A stretch of 64,000 nucleotides of DNA from Geodermatophilus obscurus DSM 43160 (GCF_000025345.1 NC_013757.1:2480001-2544000); one strand, 5' to 3'; shown: positions 33,566-48,170, counted from the stretch's first letter. Translations and numbers: made by a program. Notes: generated by a model not told the origin, from the sequence alone.

Positions 33566-34381
33566 GTGACAGCGACCCAGGAACGGACCAGCAGGACCGG
33601 TGAGAAGCTCTCCGGCCGGGTGGCCTTCGTCACCGGCGGGACCCGGGGGATCGGGGCGGCGATCTCCCGCAGCTTGGCCGCCCAGGGCGCCGACGTCGCC
33701 GCCGGCTACAGCGGCAACGACGAGGCCGCCGAGCGCTTCCGCAAGCAGTTCTGCGACGACTTCCCCGACCAGGGCTTCTCCGTGCACAAGGGCGACATCG
33801 CCAACCCCGATGACTGCCGGCGCACCGTCGCCGAGGTCATCGAGAAGCACGGCCGGCTCGACATCCTGGTCAACAACGCCGGCATCACCGCCGACCGCAC
33901 TGTGCTGAAGATGACCGACGACGACTGGCGCCGGGTCATCGACGTCAACCTGTCCGGCGCCTTCTACCTGTCCCAGGCCGCGCTCAGGCACATGCTGGAG
34001 CGCGGCACCGGGCGGATCGTGATGATCTCCTCGGTCATCGGCGAGATGGGCGGCATCGGCCAGTCGAACTACGCCTCGGCCAAGGCCGGGCTGCTGGGCC
34101 TGACCAAGACGCTGGCCCGCGAGGCCGCGCACCAGGTGCAACGCTCCGGCAAGGCCGACGGCCTGGGCATCACCGTCAACGCCGTCACGCCCGGCTACAC
34201 CGCGACCGAGATGCTCGGGACGGTGCCGGACAAGGTCATCGATCAGCTCAAGGCCAAGACCCCGATCGGCCGGCTGGGTGAGCCGGAGGAGGTGGCCCGC
34301 GTCGTGCACTTCCTCGCGGCCGACGCCTCCGGCTACATCACCGGGCAGGTCTGGGGAGTCAACGGCGGCCTCGACATGTAA
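33566..34381 (+). CDS. phaB: Acetoacetyl-CoA reductase / FabG-like SDR
   Basis: 271 residues, classical SDR. It has VAFVTGGTRGIGAAISRSLA (cofactor loop), VNNAGITAD, the catalytic Ser in MISSVIGEMGG, and Tyr/Lys in NYASAKAG. The Asn is in VIDVNLSGAFYLSQ, and the tail is ADASGYITGQVWGVNGGLDM. A GYSGNDEAAERF segment after beta2 matches PhaB-type enzymes that favour NADPH and CoA substrates. There is an extra ~10-residue stretch (HQVQRSGKADGLG) after the catalytic helix. GTG 33566 follows AGGAGG. Next to a carboxylase and a ketoacyl synthase, it most likely makes (R)-3-hydroxyacyl-CoA; FabG activity on ACP substrates is the alternative. Confidence 0.82.
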   Translation: MTATQERTSRTGEKLSGRVAFVTGGTRGIGAAISRSLAAQGADVAAGYSGNDEAAERFRKQFCDDFPDQGFSVHKGDIANPDDCRRTVAEVIEKHGRLDILVNNAGITADRTVLKMTDDDWRRVIDVNLSGAFYLSQAALRHMLERGTGRIVMISSVIGEMGGIGQSNYASAKAGLLGLTKTLAREAAHQVQRSGKADGLGITVNAVTPGYTATEMLGTVPDKVIDQLKAKTPIGRLGEPEEVARVVHFLAADASGYITGQVWGVNGGLDM

Positions 34382-34430
34382 CCGTCGAGCAACGTCCCCG
34401 CAGGTCCCAGCCAGAGGAAGAGGTGTACGG

Positions 34431-39962
<5,532 letters not shown>

Positions 39963-39984
39963 CCAGCCCACAGAGAGGACTCTC

Positions 39985-41949
39985 GTGAACGCGTTCGTCC
40001 TGAACCAGCACGGCCGCATGGTGTTCCCCTCGAACATCATGCCCGAGCTGGACTTCTCCACCATGGAGACGCTCGAACAGCTCGACAGCGTCATCCGCCG
40101 GGACTTCGAGACCAAGGCCCCCAGTGGCACCGAGATCCTCGAGCGGGTGCGCACCGGGGCCTACGCCACCCGCTACGACCTGATGCGGGACCTCGCCCTG
40201 AACCTATTCTGGGCCAACCGCTTCTCGATCACCATGTACGACAAGCGGCCGACCCGCTGGGCCGACCTCCCGCGGACGCGGTCCGACGTCTTCCTGCCCG
40301 TCCTGGAGCCCTGGGAGGAGGGCGAGGCCAAGGTCACCGGGGTCCAGGAGGCCTATCCGCAGCTGCCGTCGAAGTGGAACGAGGGCTGCGAGGACCGCAT
40401 CTTCGACATCCTCTTCGACGTCTTCGCCAACCGCCGGCACCACGCGTCCACGCTGCCGGCGGTCAAGCCCACGGTCGCGGAGTTCCTCGAGCAGCCGGGC
40501 AACCTCACCTTCCGGCTGCCGCACTACGACCCGGACTACCCGGTCTACGACTACACCGACATCCTCGACGTCTCCGAGGACGTCCCCGAGCTCGAGGCGC
40601 TGCACCGCTGGGCGATGGTGCTGCACAACCAGTACCCGTGGGAGCGGTCGCAGGTGGAACTGGCCTCGGTCGACCAGCTCCGGGACGACGACTGGGTGGT
40701 CGCCTTCCACCCGCGGGACAAGGAGGTGCGCGCCTTCCTGCGCCGGCTGCGCGCCGGCACCGGGCCCCGGCACGTCGCCGGGCCCCGCGAGTCCCGGCCG
40801 CCGGTGCGGCCCTACCCCGAGCTCGACGTGCGGCAGCGGTTCTCGGTGCAGCCGCGGATCGAGGCGCTGGCCGCGGTGCACGGTGACCAGGTCTGCAGCA
40901 ACGACGACCTGATCCGCAACACCGCTTACAACTGGTCGCCGATGAGCGCCGACGAGATCTCCTCCAAGACCGGCATCGAGCAGCGCGAGTACAGCTCGCT
41001 GCCACTGGAGGAGCTGGCCCTGCAGGCCGCCGAGGCAGCGCTGGACAAGGCCGGGCGGCAGCCGGAGGAGATCGGCGGCGTCCTGGTCTGCACCTGCACC
41101 AGCTCCCGGCTGATCCCGTCGCTGGCCACCTACCTGTGCGGGCAGCTCGGGATGCACCAGGTGTACGCGGCCTACGACATCATCGCCGCCTGCGCCGGGA
41201 TGCCCTACGGCGTCGCCGACGCCGTCCGGATGCTGCAGGAGGTCGAGCGGCCGGTCCTCGTCGTCTGCGTCGAGAAGTTCTCCGACAAGATCGGCAACGT
41301 CCGCACCTCGCGGATGATCTTCGGCGACGGGGCGGCCGCGCTGGTGGTGGGGCCGGCACCCGAGGGCACCGACGGCGACATCGACTACATGAAGACCTAC
41401 GCCAGCGGCCCGGCCAGCGAGGTCAACTCGATCCTCTGGCCGAACCCCGAGTTCGACAACAACATCACCGTGTTCGGCCCGCAGGTGAAGGCGCTGGCCG
41501 GCCGCTACCTCTCGCAGATGATCGACGAGCTGGGCAAGCTGCCGGCACCCGACGGCCGGGACGGGTCGCTGATGGACGCCATCGACCTGATCGTGCCGCA
41601 CCAGGCGAACAAGACGATGGTGATCGGGCTGGCCGAGCGCGCCGGGCTGACCGCCGACCAGCTGTACTTCAACATCGAGCAGGTCGGCAACACCTCGTCG
41701 GCCAGCATCCCGCTGGCCATCCACGACGCGGTGCGCGACGGGGTGATCACCGAGCCGGTGCGGGTCTTCGCGCCCGGGTTCGGTGCGGGCGCCGTGGCGG
41801 GGTACGCGGTGATGCGGGTCGACCCGGCGGTGGTCGCCGTCCAGACGACGTCCCAGCCGCACGAGCACGGCGAGATGCCCGCCCCGGCGCCGGCCGACGA
41901 GACGCCGTCCGAGTCGGCCTCGGAGGGGATGCGGGAGGCCTTTACCTGA
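39985..41949 (+). CDS. KAS III-type ketoacyl synthase with ~290-residue N-terminal extension
   Basis: 654 residues. The C-terminal ~360 residues are a KAS III: catalytic C403 in AAYDIIAACAGMPYG, H539 in IVPHQANKTM and N569 in VGNTSSASIP, plus MIFGDGAAALVVG. KAS III couples an acyl-CoA with malonyl-ACP or malonyl-CoA. The first ~290 residues (VLNQHGRMVFPSNIMPELDF, YDLMRDLALNLFWANRFS, WNEGCEDRIFDILFDVFANR) are unlike any domain I know and end in a Pro/Arg linker. The start is GTG 39985, 22 bases after the carboxylase. A role as an acetoacetyl-CoA synthase (NphT7-like) is inferred from the operon. Confidence 0.85.
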   Translation: MNAFVLNQHGRMVFPSNIMPELDFSTMETLEQLDSVIRRDFETKAPSGTEILERVRTGAYATRYDLMRDLALNLFWANRFSITMYDKRPTRWADLPRTRSDVFLPVLEPWEEGEAKVTGVQEAYPQLPSKWNEGCEDRIFDILFDVFANRRHHASTLPAVKPTVAEFLEQPGNLTFRLPHYDPDYPVYDYTDILDVSEDVPELEALHRWAMVLHNQYPWERSQVELASVDQLRDDDWVVAFHPRDKEVRAFLRRLRAGTGPRHVAGPRESRPPVRPYPELDVRQRFSVQPRIEALAAVHGDQVCSNDDLIRNTAYNWSPMSADEISSKTGIEQREYSSLPLEELALQAAEAALDKAGRQPEEIGGVLVCTCTSSRLIPSLATYLCGQLGMHQVYAAYDIIAACAGMPYGVADAVRMLQEVERPVLVVCVEKFSDKIGNVRTSRMIFGDGAAALVVGPAPEGTDGDIDYMKTYASGPASEVNSILWPNPEFDNNITVFGPQVKALAGRYLSQMIDELGKLPAPDGRDGSLMDAIDLIVPHQANKTMVIGLAERAGLTADQLYFNIEQVGNTSSASIPLAIHDAVRDGVITEPVRVFAPGFGAGAVAGYAVMRVDPAVVAVQTTSQPHEHGEMPAPAPADETPSESASEGMREAFT

Positions 41950-42818
41950 GCACCCGCACGGTCCGCGGCGCGGACGGAACGCGGCTGCGCGCCTGGAGCA
42001 ACGACGGGGACGGCGACCCGGTGCTGCTCTGCAACGGGCTCGGGGCGCCGACCGCGGCCTGGCCGCTCATCACCGGCCGGGACAGCGGGTTCCGGGTGGT
42101 CTCCTGGGCCCACCGCGGCCTGGCCGGCTCCGAGCGGCCGGCCGACCGGAGCCGGGTGCGCGTCGAGGACCACGCGGACGACGCCCGCGCGGTCCTCGAC
42201 GCCTACGGCATGCCTTCGGCGACGGTCATCGGCTGGTCGCTGGGGGTCAACGTGGCCTTCGAGCTCGCGCTCGAGCAGTCCTCCCGCGTCCGGTCGCTGC
42301 TCGCCGTCGCCGGCGTGCCCGGCGGGAGCTTCTCCGCGATGTTCGCCCCCTTCGGCGTGCCGCGGCGGCTCCGGACCCCCGCGGGTCGGCTGAGCAGCCG
42401 GCTGCTGCCGGTCGTCGGCCCGCTGCTGCCGGTCCTCGTGGCCAGCCTGCCGCCGTTGCACGAGCTGCTGACGGCAGAGGGGGTCCGCGGCCCGGCGCGG
42501 GAGGCCGCCCACCCGGCCGCGCTGTACGCGGTGCTGCACGAGTTCTCCCGCCACGACTGGCGCTGGTACCGGCACCTGGCCCTGGCCGTCGCGGAGCACG
42601 CGCCGCTGGACGTCGCGCCGGTGCGCTGCCCGGTCGCCTTCGTGGCCGGCCGGTACGACACGCTCGTCGACCTGGCCGACGTGCGGGCGGCGGCACGGAC
42701 GGTGCCGGACGCCCGGCTGCGCACGCTCGCCGGCACCCACTTCGTGCCGCTGCAGTACCCCGAGGTGATGGTCGAGGAGCTGCGGGCGCTCGTCGCGCGG
42801 GAGCCCGGCGGCCCCTAG
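41946..42818 (+). CDS. Alpha/beta hydrolase, probable CTG start
   Basis: 290 residues. The fold has VLLCNGLGAPTAAW (oxyanion strand), the nucleophile elbow VIGWSLGVNVAFELAL, the acid in FVAGRYDTLVDLADV and the histidine in LAGTHFVPLQYP. It is probably an esterase or thioesterase. No ATG, GTG or TTG opens the frame near the domain; CTG 41946 is preceded by GGGAGG 7 bases away and overlaps the KAS stop as CTGA. That is the likely start. It is the last gene of the reductase-carboxylase-KAS operon. It might release an acyl-CoA product or recycle polymer; both are speculation. It stops at TAG. Confidence 0.82.
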   Translation: MSTRTVRGADGTRLRAWSNDGDGDPVLLCNGLGAPTAAWPLITGRDSGFRVVSWAHRGLAGSERPADRSRVRVEDHADDARAVLDAYGMPSATVIGWSLGVNVAFELALEQSSRVRSLLAVAGVPGGSFSAMFAPFGVPRRLRTPAGRLSSRLLPVVGPLLPVLVASLPPLHELLTAEGVRGPAREAAHPAALYAVLHEFSRHDWRWYRHLALAVAEHAPLDVAPVRCPVAFVAGRYDTLVDLADVRAAARTVPDARLRTLAGTHFVPLQYPEVMVEELRALVAREPGGP

Positions 42819-42959
42819 TGTCCTGTCGGGTCGGAGCGCTCGCCGGCTGTGGAGGGAGCGGCAGCAGCCGGCGGGTCGGTCGAGGCTCCGGAGGGTCGGG
42901 GGTCGTCGCTCCCATGGCCGGCATCGTCGAGACCCCCGAGTCGAGGAGGCGCCGTCCCC

Positions 42960-44024
42960 GTGGGTAGGGCCCGCACGCTCGCCCAGGTGTATCGGCACTT
43001 CGGTGAGGTCGACGCCGCCGGGACCTCGCCGCTGTACGAGCGCGTCGCCGTCGCCCTGAGTGAGTCCGACGAGGCGCTGCGCGCCATCGAGGCGGCGCCG
43101 GCGCGCAAGCGGCACCCTCCGGTGGTCCTCGCCGCGCTGCACGACCTCGCCCTCGCCGGACGCGTCCCGGCGCTCGCCGCGGCCTACGCCGCTGCGGACG
43201 GCGACGCTGCCGCCCACGCGGCGATCGACACGCTGCTGCGGATGACCGACTCGGTCGTGGCCATCGCCGTGCGCCGGCAGCCGCAGACCTTCGATACCGG
43301 ACGCTGCGCCGTGCTGTACCCGGCCGTCGCCGAGGCGGCGCGCCGGGTGGGCGCGGATGCGGTCGGGTTGATCGACGTGGGCTGTTCGGCCGGGCTCGAC
43401 CTCCACGTCGATCGCGTCGGCATCACGTACAGCAACGGACAGCACCTGGGCGACCCGTCCTCTCCCGTGCAGCTGTCGTCCTCGATCGTCGGAGGCCGGC
43501 CCGTCCCGACGCGGGCGGTACCCGAGGTCGTCGCCCGCGTCGGCGTCGACCCCGATCCGGTCGACGTGACCGACACCGATGACGCCCGGTGGTTGCGCGC
43601 CTGCGTGTGGCCGGGTCTACCGGAGCGGCTCGCGAGTCTGGACGCGGCGATGGCGCTGGCGGCGACGGCCCCTCCGCTGCTGCTGCGAGGGGACGCCGTC
43701 GACGTCCTGCCCGACGCCTTCGCGCGTGTGCCCGCGGACGCCCTGCCCGTCGTCACCACGACGTGGGCGCTGTCGCACCTCCCGCTCGAGAGCCGCCTGC
43801 GCTTCCTGCACCGCGTCGGCGACGCGGCGGCCGGCCGGGTGGTGGCGTGGGTGTCGGCGGAGGGAGTCGGAGTCGCGCCGGCGATCCCGACGCTCGGTGA
43901 CCGCCGCGCCTCCGGCCACAGCACCATCGGCCTGGCGGTGCTCGACCGGTCGGCGCTGCACGCCGAGGCCATCGGCCGCTGCTGGTCGCGGGGCCGCTTG
44001 CTGGCGTGGCTCGCAGATCCCTAG
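42960..44024 (+). CDS. DUF2332 family protein
   Basis: 354 residues. The sequence follows the DUF2332 pattern: VYRHFGEVDAAGTSPLYERV, then KRHPPVVLAALHDLALAG, VGLIDVGCSAGLDLHVDRVG, ARWLRACVWPGLPERLASLD and VTTTWALSHLPLESRLRFL. DVGCSAGLDL looks like a methyltransferase-type SAM loop, so a SAM-binding role is possible. GTG 42960 follows GAGGAGG; an ATG at 42849 is also in frame. Short similar stretches follow its own stop and that of the previous gene, CCCTAG then TGTCC-GTC-GGTCG. The function is unknown. Confidence 0.78.
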   Translation: MGRARTLAQVYRHFGEVDAAGTSPLYERVAVALSESDEALRAIEAAPARKRHPPVVLAALHDLALAGRVPALAAAYAAADGDAAAHAAIDTLLRMTDSVVAIAVRRQPQTFDTGRCAVLYPAVAEAARRVGADAVGLIDVGCSAGLDLHVDRVGITYSNGQHLGDPSSPVQLSSSIVGGRPVPTRAVPEVVARVGVDPDPVDVTDTDDARWLRACVWPGLPERLASLDAAMALAATAPPLLLRGDAVDVLPDAFARVPADALPVVTTTWALSHLPLESRLRFLHRVGDAAAGRVVAWVSAEGVGVAPAIPTLGDRRASGHSTIGLAVLDRSALHAEAIGRCWSRGRLLAWLADP

Positions 44025-44032
44025 GTGTCCGG

Positions 44033-45190
44033 TCAGGTCGATCCGTCGACGACTCCTCCCTGCCTCAGTCGTGCGGCCTGCCGGGTGAGGTGGTCGCGCT
44101 CGGCCAGGTTCGACGCGGCCCGCGCCGCCGCGACGTAGAGGTCCGCCGCCTCCGCGAGCCGACCGGCCTTCTCGTGCAGGTACGCCGAGGCCGCGGTGTG
44201 GCGGGGCAGGCTCGGGTCGACCTCGGTCAGGGCGGCGAGCCCCGCCGGCGCGCCGTCCGCCTCCCCGACCGCCACGGAGCGGTTGAGCCGGGCCACGGCG
44301 GAGCCGGTGAGGGCCACCAGCTCGTCGTACCACTCCACGATCTGCACCCAGTCCGTCTCCTCGAACCGCCGCGCGTCGGCGTGCAGGGCGGCGATCGCCG
44401 CCTGGGCCTGGTACTCGCCGAGCCGGTCCCGGGCGAGCGCGGCCTGCAGGACCTGCACGCCCTCGGCGATCAGCGCGGTGTCCCACCGGGACCGGTCCTG
44501 CTCGGCGAGCGGGACCAGCCGGCCGGCGGAGTCGGTGCGCGCGGCGCGGCGCGCGTGGTGCACCAGCATCAGCGCGAGCAGGCCGGCGACCTCGGGGTCG
44601 TCGGCCGCCGAAGCCAGCTGCCGGGTCGCCCGGACCGCCTCGGTGGCGAGGTCGACCTCGCCGGAGTGGCCCTCGTTGTAGATCAGGTAGAGCACCCGCA
44701 GCACCGTCGGCAGATCGCCCGGCCGGTCCAGCGACACCTCCGCGACGCGCCGCTTGGCCCGGCTGATCCGCTGGGCCATCGTCGGCTCGGGCACGAGGTA
44801 GGCCTCGGCGATCTGCCGGGTGGTGAGCCCGCCGACGGCGCGCAGCGTGAGCGCCACTGCCGAGCTCGGCGTCAACGACGGGTGCGCGCACAGGAAGTAC
44901 AGGCGCAGGGTGTCGTCGACCTCGGTCACGGGTCCCTGCGGCGGCTCCAGGTCGACGGCGACCTCGCGACCGTGGCGGGCGTGCTCGGACCGGCACAGGT
45001 CGAGGTACTTGCGCCACGACACCGTGACCAGCCATCCCTTGGCGTCCCGCGGTGGGTCCCTCGGCCACGTCGCGATGGCCTTGACGAGCGCGTCCTGGAC
45101 GGCGTCCTCGGCCGACGCAAAGTCCGCTCCGCGCCGGCCGAGGACGCCGATCACCTCGGGGATCAGCTCCCGCAGCCTCGCCTCGTCCAC
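44033..45190 (-). CDS. ECF42-like RNA polymerase sigma factor with C-terminal helical extension
   Basis: 385 residues. Region 2 is FASAEDAVQDALVKAIATWP and WLVTVSWRKYLDLCRSE; region 4 is LTLRAVGGLTTRQIAEAYLV and TMAQRISRAKRRV. An additional ~200-residue helical, TPR-like C-terminus follows (VLYLIYNEGHSG, LALMLVHHARRAAR, YQAQAAIAALHADA, TASAYLHEKAGRLAEAADLY). This layout defines ECF42, whose extension is needed for activity and which is paired with a YCII/DGPF protein instead of an anti-sigma. The DGPF gene lies 22 bases upstream, as expected. GTG 45190 is the start. Confidence 0.9.
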   Translation of the reverse strand: MDEARLRELIPEVIGVLGRRGADFASAEDAVQDALVKAIATWPRDPPRDAKGWLVTVSWRKYLDLCRSEHARHGREVAVDLEPPQGPVTEVDDTLRLYFLCAHPSLTPSSAVALTLRAVGGLTTRQIAEAYLVPEPTMAQRISRAKRRVAEVSLDRPGDLPTVLRVLYLIYNEGHSGEVDLATEAVRATRQLASAADDPEVAGLLALMLVHHARRAARTDSAGRLVPLAEQDRSRWDTALIAEGVQVLQAALARDRLGEYQAQAAIAALHADARRFEETDWVQIVEWYDELVALTGSAVARLNRSVAVGEADGAPAGLAALTEVDPSLPRHTAASAYLHEKAGRLAEAADLYVAAARAASNLAERDHLTRQAARLRQGGVVDGST

Positions 45191-45212
45191 ACCGGCGCCC
45201 CGGCCCGGCCGG

Positions 45213-45620
45213 TCACTTGGTGTCGCTGGGCGGGAAGCTGAGGAAGGGCCGGACCTCGAGCCACTCGTGGATCGGCTCCCCGCCGGCTCCGGGAGCGGCA
45301 GACAGCTCCCCGGCCAGCTCGACGGCGCGGTCCCAGGAGTCGACGTCGATGGCGTACCAGCCGGCGATCAGGTCCTTGGTCTCCGGGAACGGACCGTCGG
45401 TGACCGGCGGCCGCCCCTCGCCGTCGAACCGGACGAACGCACCCTCGGGCGCGAGCGCCTGTCCGTCGACGAACTCGCCGGATTCGCTCAGCCGCTCCGC
45501 GAAGTCCTGCATGTACGCCATGTGGGCGTCGATCTCCGCCGGCGTCCACCGGTCCATCGGCACGTCGTTCACCGCCGCCGGTGCGCCCCGGTAGTGCTTG
45601 AGCAGCAGGTACCTGGCCAT
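45213..45620 (-). CDS. YCII-related DGPF-domain protein
   Basis: 135 residues with the naming motif VTDGPFPETKDLIAGWYAID and the YCII strands MARYLLLKHYRGAPA, MQDFAERLSESGEFVDGQAL and VELAGELSAAPGAGGEPIHE. DGPF proteins form dimeric alpha/beta barrels and accompany ECF42 sigma factors as target or partner. ATG 45620 follows GGGAG. It is the first gene of the pair and probably carries the promoter recognised by its sigma factor. The biochemical activity is unknown. Confidence 0.88.
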   Translation of the reverse strand: MARYLLLKHYRGAPAAVNDVPMDRWTPAEIDAHMAYMQDFAERLSESGEFVDGQALAPEGAFVRFDGEGRPPVTDGPFPETKDLIAGWYAIDVDSWDRAVELAGELSAAPGAGGEPIHEWLEVRPFLSFPPSDTK

Positions 45621-45822
45621 GGGATCTCCCTCGTACGGTGCGGCCCGTCTCGGCCGCCTCACACCAGGGACGGAGCCGACGAGGCCTTCTCGACACCACC
45701 GGACGCCGGGCCGTTCCGCCGGGCGACCCGCGCCGCCGGGAGGCGCCCGACGGGCAGGCGCGGAGCACACCGATGAGGGCGCCGACGGGGCGTTCGGCGT
45801 GCGCCGCCGGGCGGGAGTCGTC

Positions 45823-47574
45823 CTAGGCCGGGGCGGGGACGCGGTCCCGGACGTAGGAGCCGGGGGCCGGTTCCAGCACCGGGTGCTGCGCGCTGCCCGG
45901 CGACTCCGGTGCGGGCACCTCGTCGCCGGAGCGCTCGATCGCCCACTCCGACCACGGCTCCCACCAGCTGCCGGTGTGCTCCTCGGCCGCCGCGCGCCAG
46001 GCGTGCGGGTCCGGACCGGGTTCCCCGCCGGTCCAGTACTTCGCGCGGGGGTTGCCCGGGGGGTTGACCAGGCTCTGGATGTGGCCGCTGTGGCTGAGCA
46101 CGAAGGTGCTCGGCCCCGACAGCAGCTGGGTGGTCCGGTAGCAGCCGTGCCACGGGGTGATGTGGTCGGTGAGCGCACCGGTGACGAACGTGGGGAGGGT
46201 GATCCGGCTCAGGTGGACCGGCGTCCCCAGCACTCGCAGCGCCCCCGGCTTGACCAGAGCGTTGTTCCCGAAGATGTCGAGGAACTGCTCGTGCAACCGG
46301 GCGGGCAGGTTCGTCCCGTCCGCGTTCCAGGCGAGGATGTCGAACGCGGGCGGGTCCTCGCCCATCAGCCACTGCTGCACCAGGTAGTTGAAGATCAGGT
46401 CGTCCGGGCGCATCCAGGTGAACATCGACCCCATCTGCCGGGCGCTGATGACGCCGCGCCGGCGGGAGTTGCGCCGGGCGACCTCCAGCATCCGCGGCCC
46501 GGAGAAGGCGCCGAGCGGGGCCTGGCTGGAGAAGTCGAGCAGGGTCACCGCGTAGCCCGCGGCGTGCACCCGGTCGTCGCCGGTCGCGGCCAGGTGGTTC
46601 AGCGCCGTCGTCATGATCTGGCCGCCGGCGCACAGGCCCAGGGTGGTGACGTCGGGGGAGCCGGTGACCTCGCGCGCCACGTCGACGGCGGTGACGACGC
46701 CCTGCGCGTACTCGTCGAGGCCCCACTCGGACTGCTCCCGCGTGGGGTTGCGCCAGCTGATCATGAAGACCTGCAGGCCCCGGCTGACCGCGTACTCGAC
46801 GAGGCTGCGACCCGGGCGCAGGTCGAGGAAGTAGAAGCGCCCGATGGGCGGGGGCACGATGACCAGGGGCCGCTGCCGGACGCGCGGCGTCGACGGGGCG
46901 TACTGGATGACCTCGATGACCTCGTCCCGGTGCACGACGGCGCCAGGGGTGATGCCGAGGTCCTCGCCCACGGTGAAGGCGCTGCGATCCACCTGGCGGG
47001 GCAGCCCGCCGTTGCGCACGAGGTCGTGGAGCGCGTTCCGGAGCCCGCGGACGACGCTGACGCCGGCGGTGTCGAACGCCCGCTTGAGCGCGGCCGGGTT
47101 GCCCAGCAGGGTGTTCGTGGGCGCCGCAGCGCTGGTGAGCGCGTTGAGCACGAAGCGCACCTGCTCGACCTCGCGCCAGTCGGCGCCGCCGGCCTCGAAG
47201 TCCGCCACCAGGCGGTCGAGGGACGCCGCTGCCGCGACGTAGGACTGGGCGAGCCGGCGGTAGCCCGGGTGCAGCGTCCAGGCCGGGTCGGCGAACCGCT
47301 TGTCCTTCGGCGCGGGCGCGATCTCGTCGGTGCCGCGGACGATGCGCAGGGTGTCCCGCGCGAGCCGGACGGCCTCCCGCGCCACCGGCCCGGGCTGGGT
47401 GAAGGTCGCGACCAGCCCCTGGGCCATGCCCCGCGGGGAGGGGAGCCCGACCGGCTCACCACCCTCGACGGGAGTCGGCGCTCCGGGTTCCTCCGGCGCG
47501 GGCCGGACGTGGGCTGTGGGGCGGGGCCGGCCGGATGAGCGCGGGCGGGGCGGGGTCGTCGGCTGGGTCGTCAC
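45823..47574 (-). CDS. phaC: Polyhydroxyalkanoate synthase
   Basis: 583 residues. After a Pro-rich tail and an N-terminal helical domain, the alpha/beta catalytic domain has PLVIVPPPIGRFYFLDL and the lipase-like box GLCAGGQIM with the acylated C315. The catalytic Asp is in GALTDHITPWHGCY and the His in VLSHSGHIQSLVNPP. Its length matches class I or II enzymes that act without PhaE/PhaR. It polymerises 3-hydroxyacyl-CoA at granule surfaces. No phasin, phaA or depolymerase is adjacent. The PhaB-carboxylase-KAS operon 4 kb away may supply the monomer. The stop is TAG, again used as a terminator. Confidence 0.93.
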   Translation of the reverse strand: MTTQPTTPPRPRSSGRPRPTAHVRPAPEEPGAPTPVEGGEPVGLPSPRGMAQGLVATFTQPGPVAREAVRLARDTLRIVRGTDEIAPAPKDKRFADPAWTLHPGYRRLAQSYVAAAASLDRLVADFEAGGADWREVEQVRFVLNALTSAAAPTNTLLGNPAALKRAFDTAGVSVVRGLRNALHDLVRNGGLPRQVDRSAFTVGEDLGITPGAVVHRDEVIEVIQYAPSTPRVRQRPLVIVPPPIGRFYFLDLRPGRSLVEYAVSRGLQVFMISWRNPTREQSEWGLDEYAQGVVTAVDVAREVTGSPDVTTLGLCAGGQIMTTALNHLAATGDDRVHAAGYAVTLLDFSSQAPLGAFSGPRMLEVARRNSRRRGVISARQMGSMFTWMRPDDLIFNYLVQQWLMGEDPPAFDILAWNADGTNLPARLHEQFLDIFGNNALVKPGALRVLGTPVHLSRITLPTFVTGALTDHITPWHGCYRTTQLLSGPSTFVLSHSGHIQSLVNPPGNPRAKYWTGGEPGPDPHAWRAAAEEHTGSWWEPWSEWAIERSGDEVPAPESPGSAQHPVLEPAPGSYVRDRVPAPA

Positions 47575-47759
47575 GGTGCCTCCGTTGTGAGCTCGGTCAC
47601 ACGTTCATCGACCGTAGCCCCCGATCCCGCGAGTCGGGTAGCTCCGCGACCGTCACCACTGGGCGGTCGCCTGCTCCGTGGTCGCTCCCGATCCGCGCCG
47701 GACCTGCGGCCGCCGTCCGCGGGCCCTAGGCTGCGGCCGTCGGCCGGGCTGGAGGACTC

Positions 47760-48170
47760 GTGCGTACGCTGCTCACCAACTTCCGCAACTTCGCCTTCTC
47801 GGGCAGCCTCGTCGACCTGGCCGTCGGTCTGGCGATCGGAGCCGCCTTCGCGGCGGTGGTCGAGTCGCTGGTCGGCGACGTCATCCTGCCGCTGGTGGCG
47901 GCGATCTTCGGGGCGCCGAACTTCGACGTCCTGGTACTGACGGTGAACGGCGCGCAGATCCGCTACGGCTCCTTCCTGACCGCGCTGGTCTCCTTCCTGC
48001 TCCTGGCGCTGACGATCATGTTGCTCGTGCAGGCGATCCGCCGGGCGACCGGCCGGGAGACGGCCGGTGCCCAGGGCAGCAGGGAGTGCGACCACTGCAG
48101 GAGCTTCATCCCGGTGGACGCCTCGGTCTGCATGTTCTGCACCCGAGACGTCCAGCCCCTCGCTTCCTGA
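47760..48170 (+). CDS. mscL: Large-conductance mechanosensitive channel with zinc-ribbon tail
   Basis: 136 residues. TM1 and the pore helix read NFRNFAFSGSLVDLAVGLAI, GAAFAAVVESLVGDVILPLV, and TM2 is SFLTALVSFLLLALTIMLLV, as in MscL. Instead of the short amphipathic C-terminal helix, the tail ends ECDHCRSFIPVDASVCMFC, a CxxC...CxxC zinc-ribbon. The channel opens under membrane tension to release solutes; a metal or redox switch on the cytoplasmic side is possible but inferred. GTG 47760 follows GGAGG. It appears monocistronic. Confidence 0.92.
   Translation: MRTLLTNFRNFAFSGSLVDLAVGLAIGAAFAAVVESLVGDVILPLVAAIFGAPNFDVLVLTVNGAQIRYGSFLTALVSFLLLALTIMLLVQAIRRATGRETAGAQGSRECDHCRSFIPVDASVCMFCTRDVQPLAS

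Noticed and set aside
42816-42850. Read-through of the TAG that ends the alpha/beta hydrolase as another Sec codon
   Set aside because: The hydrolase is complete there, no family sequence continues, and no hairpin like that at 32319 follows.
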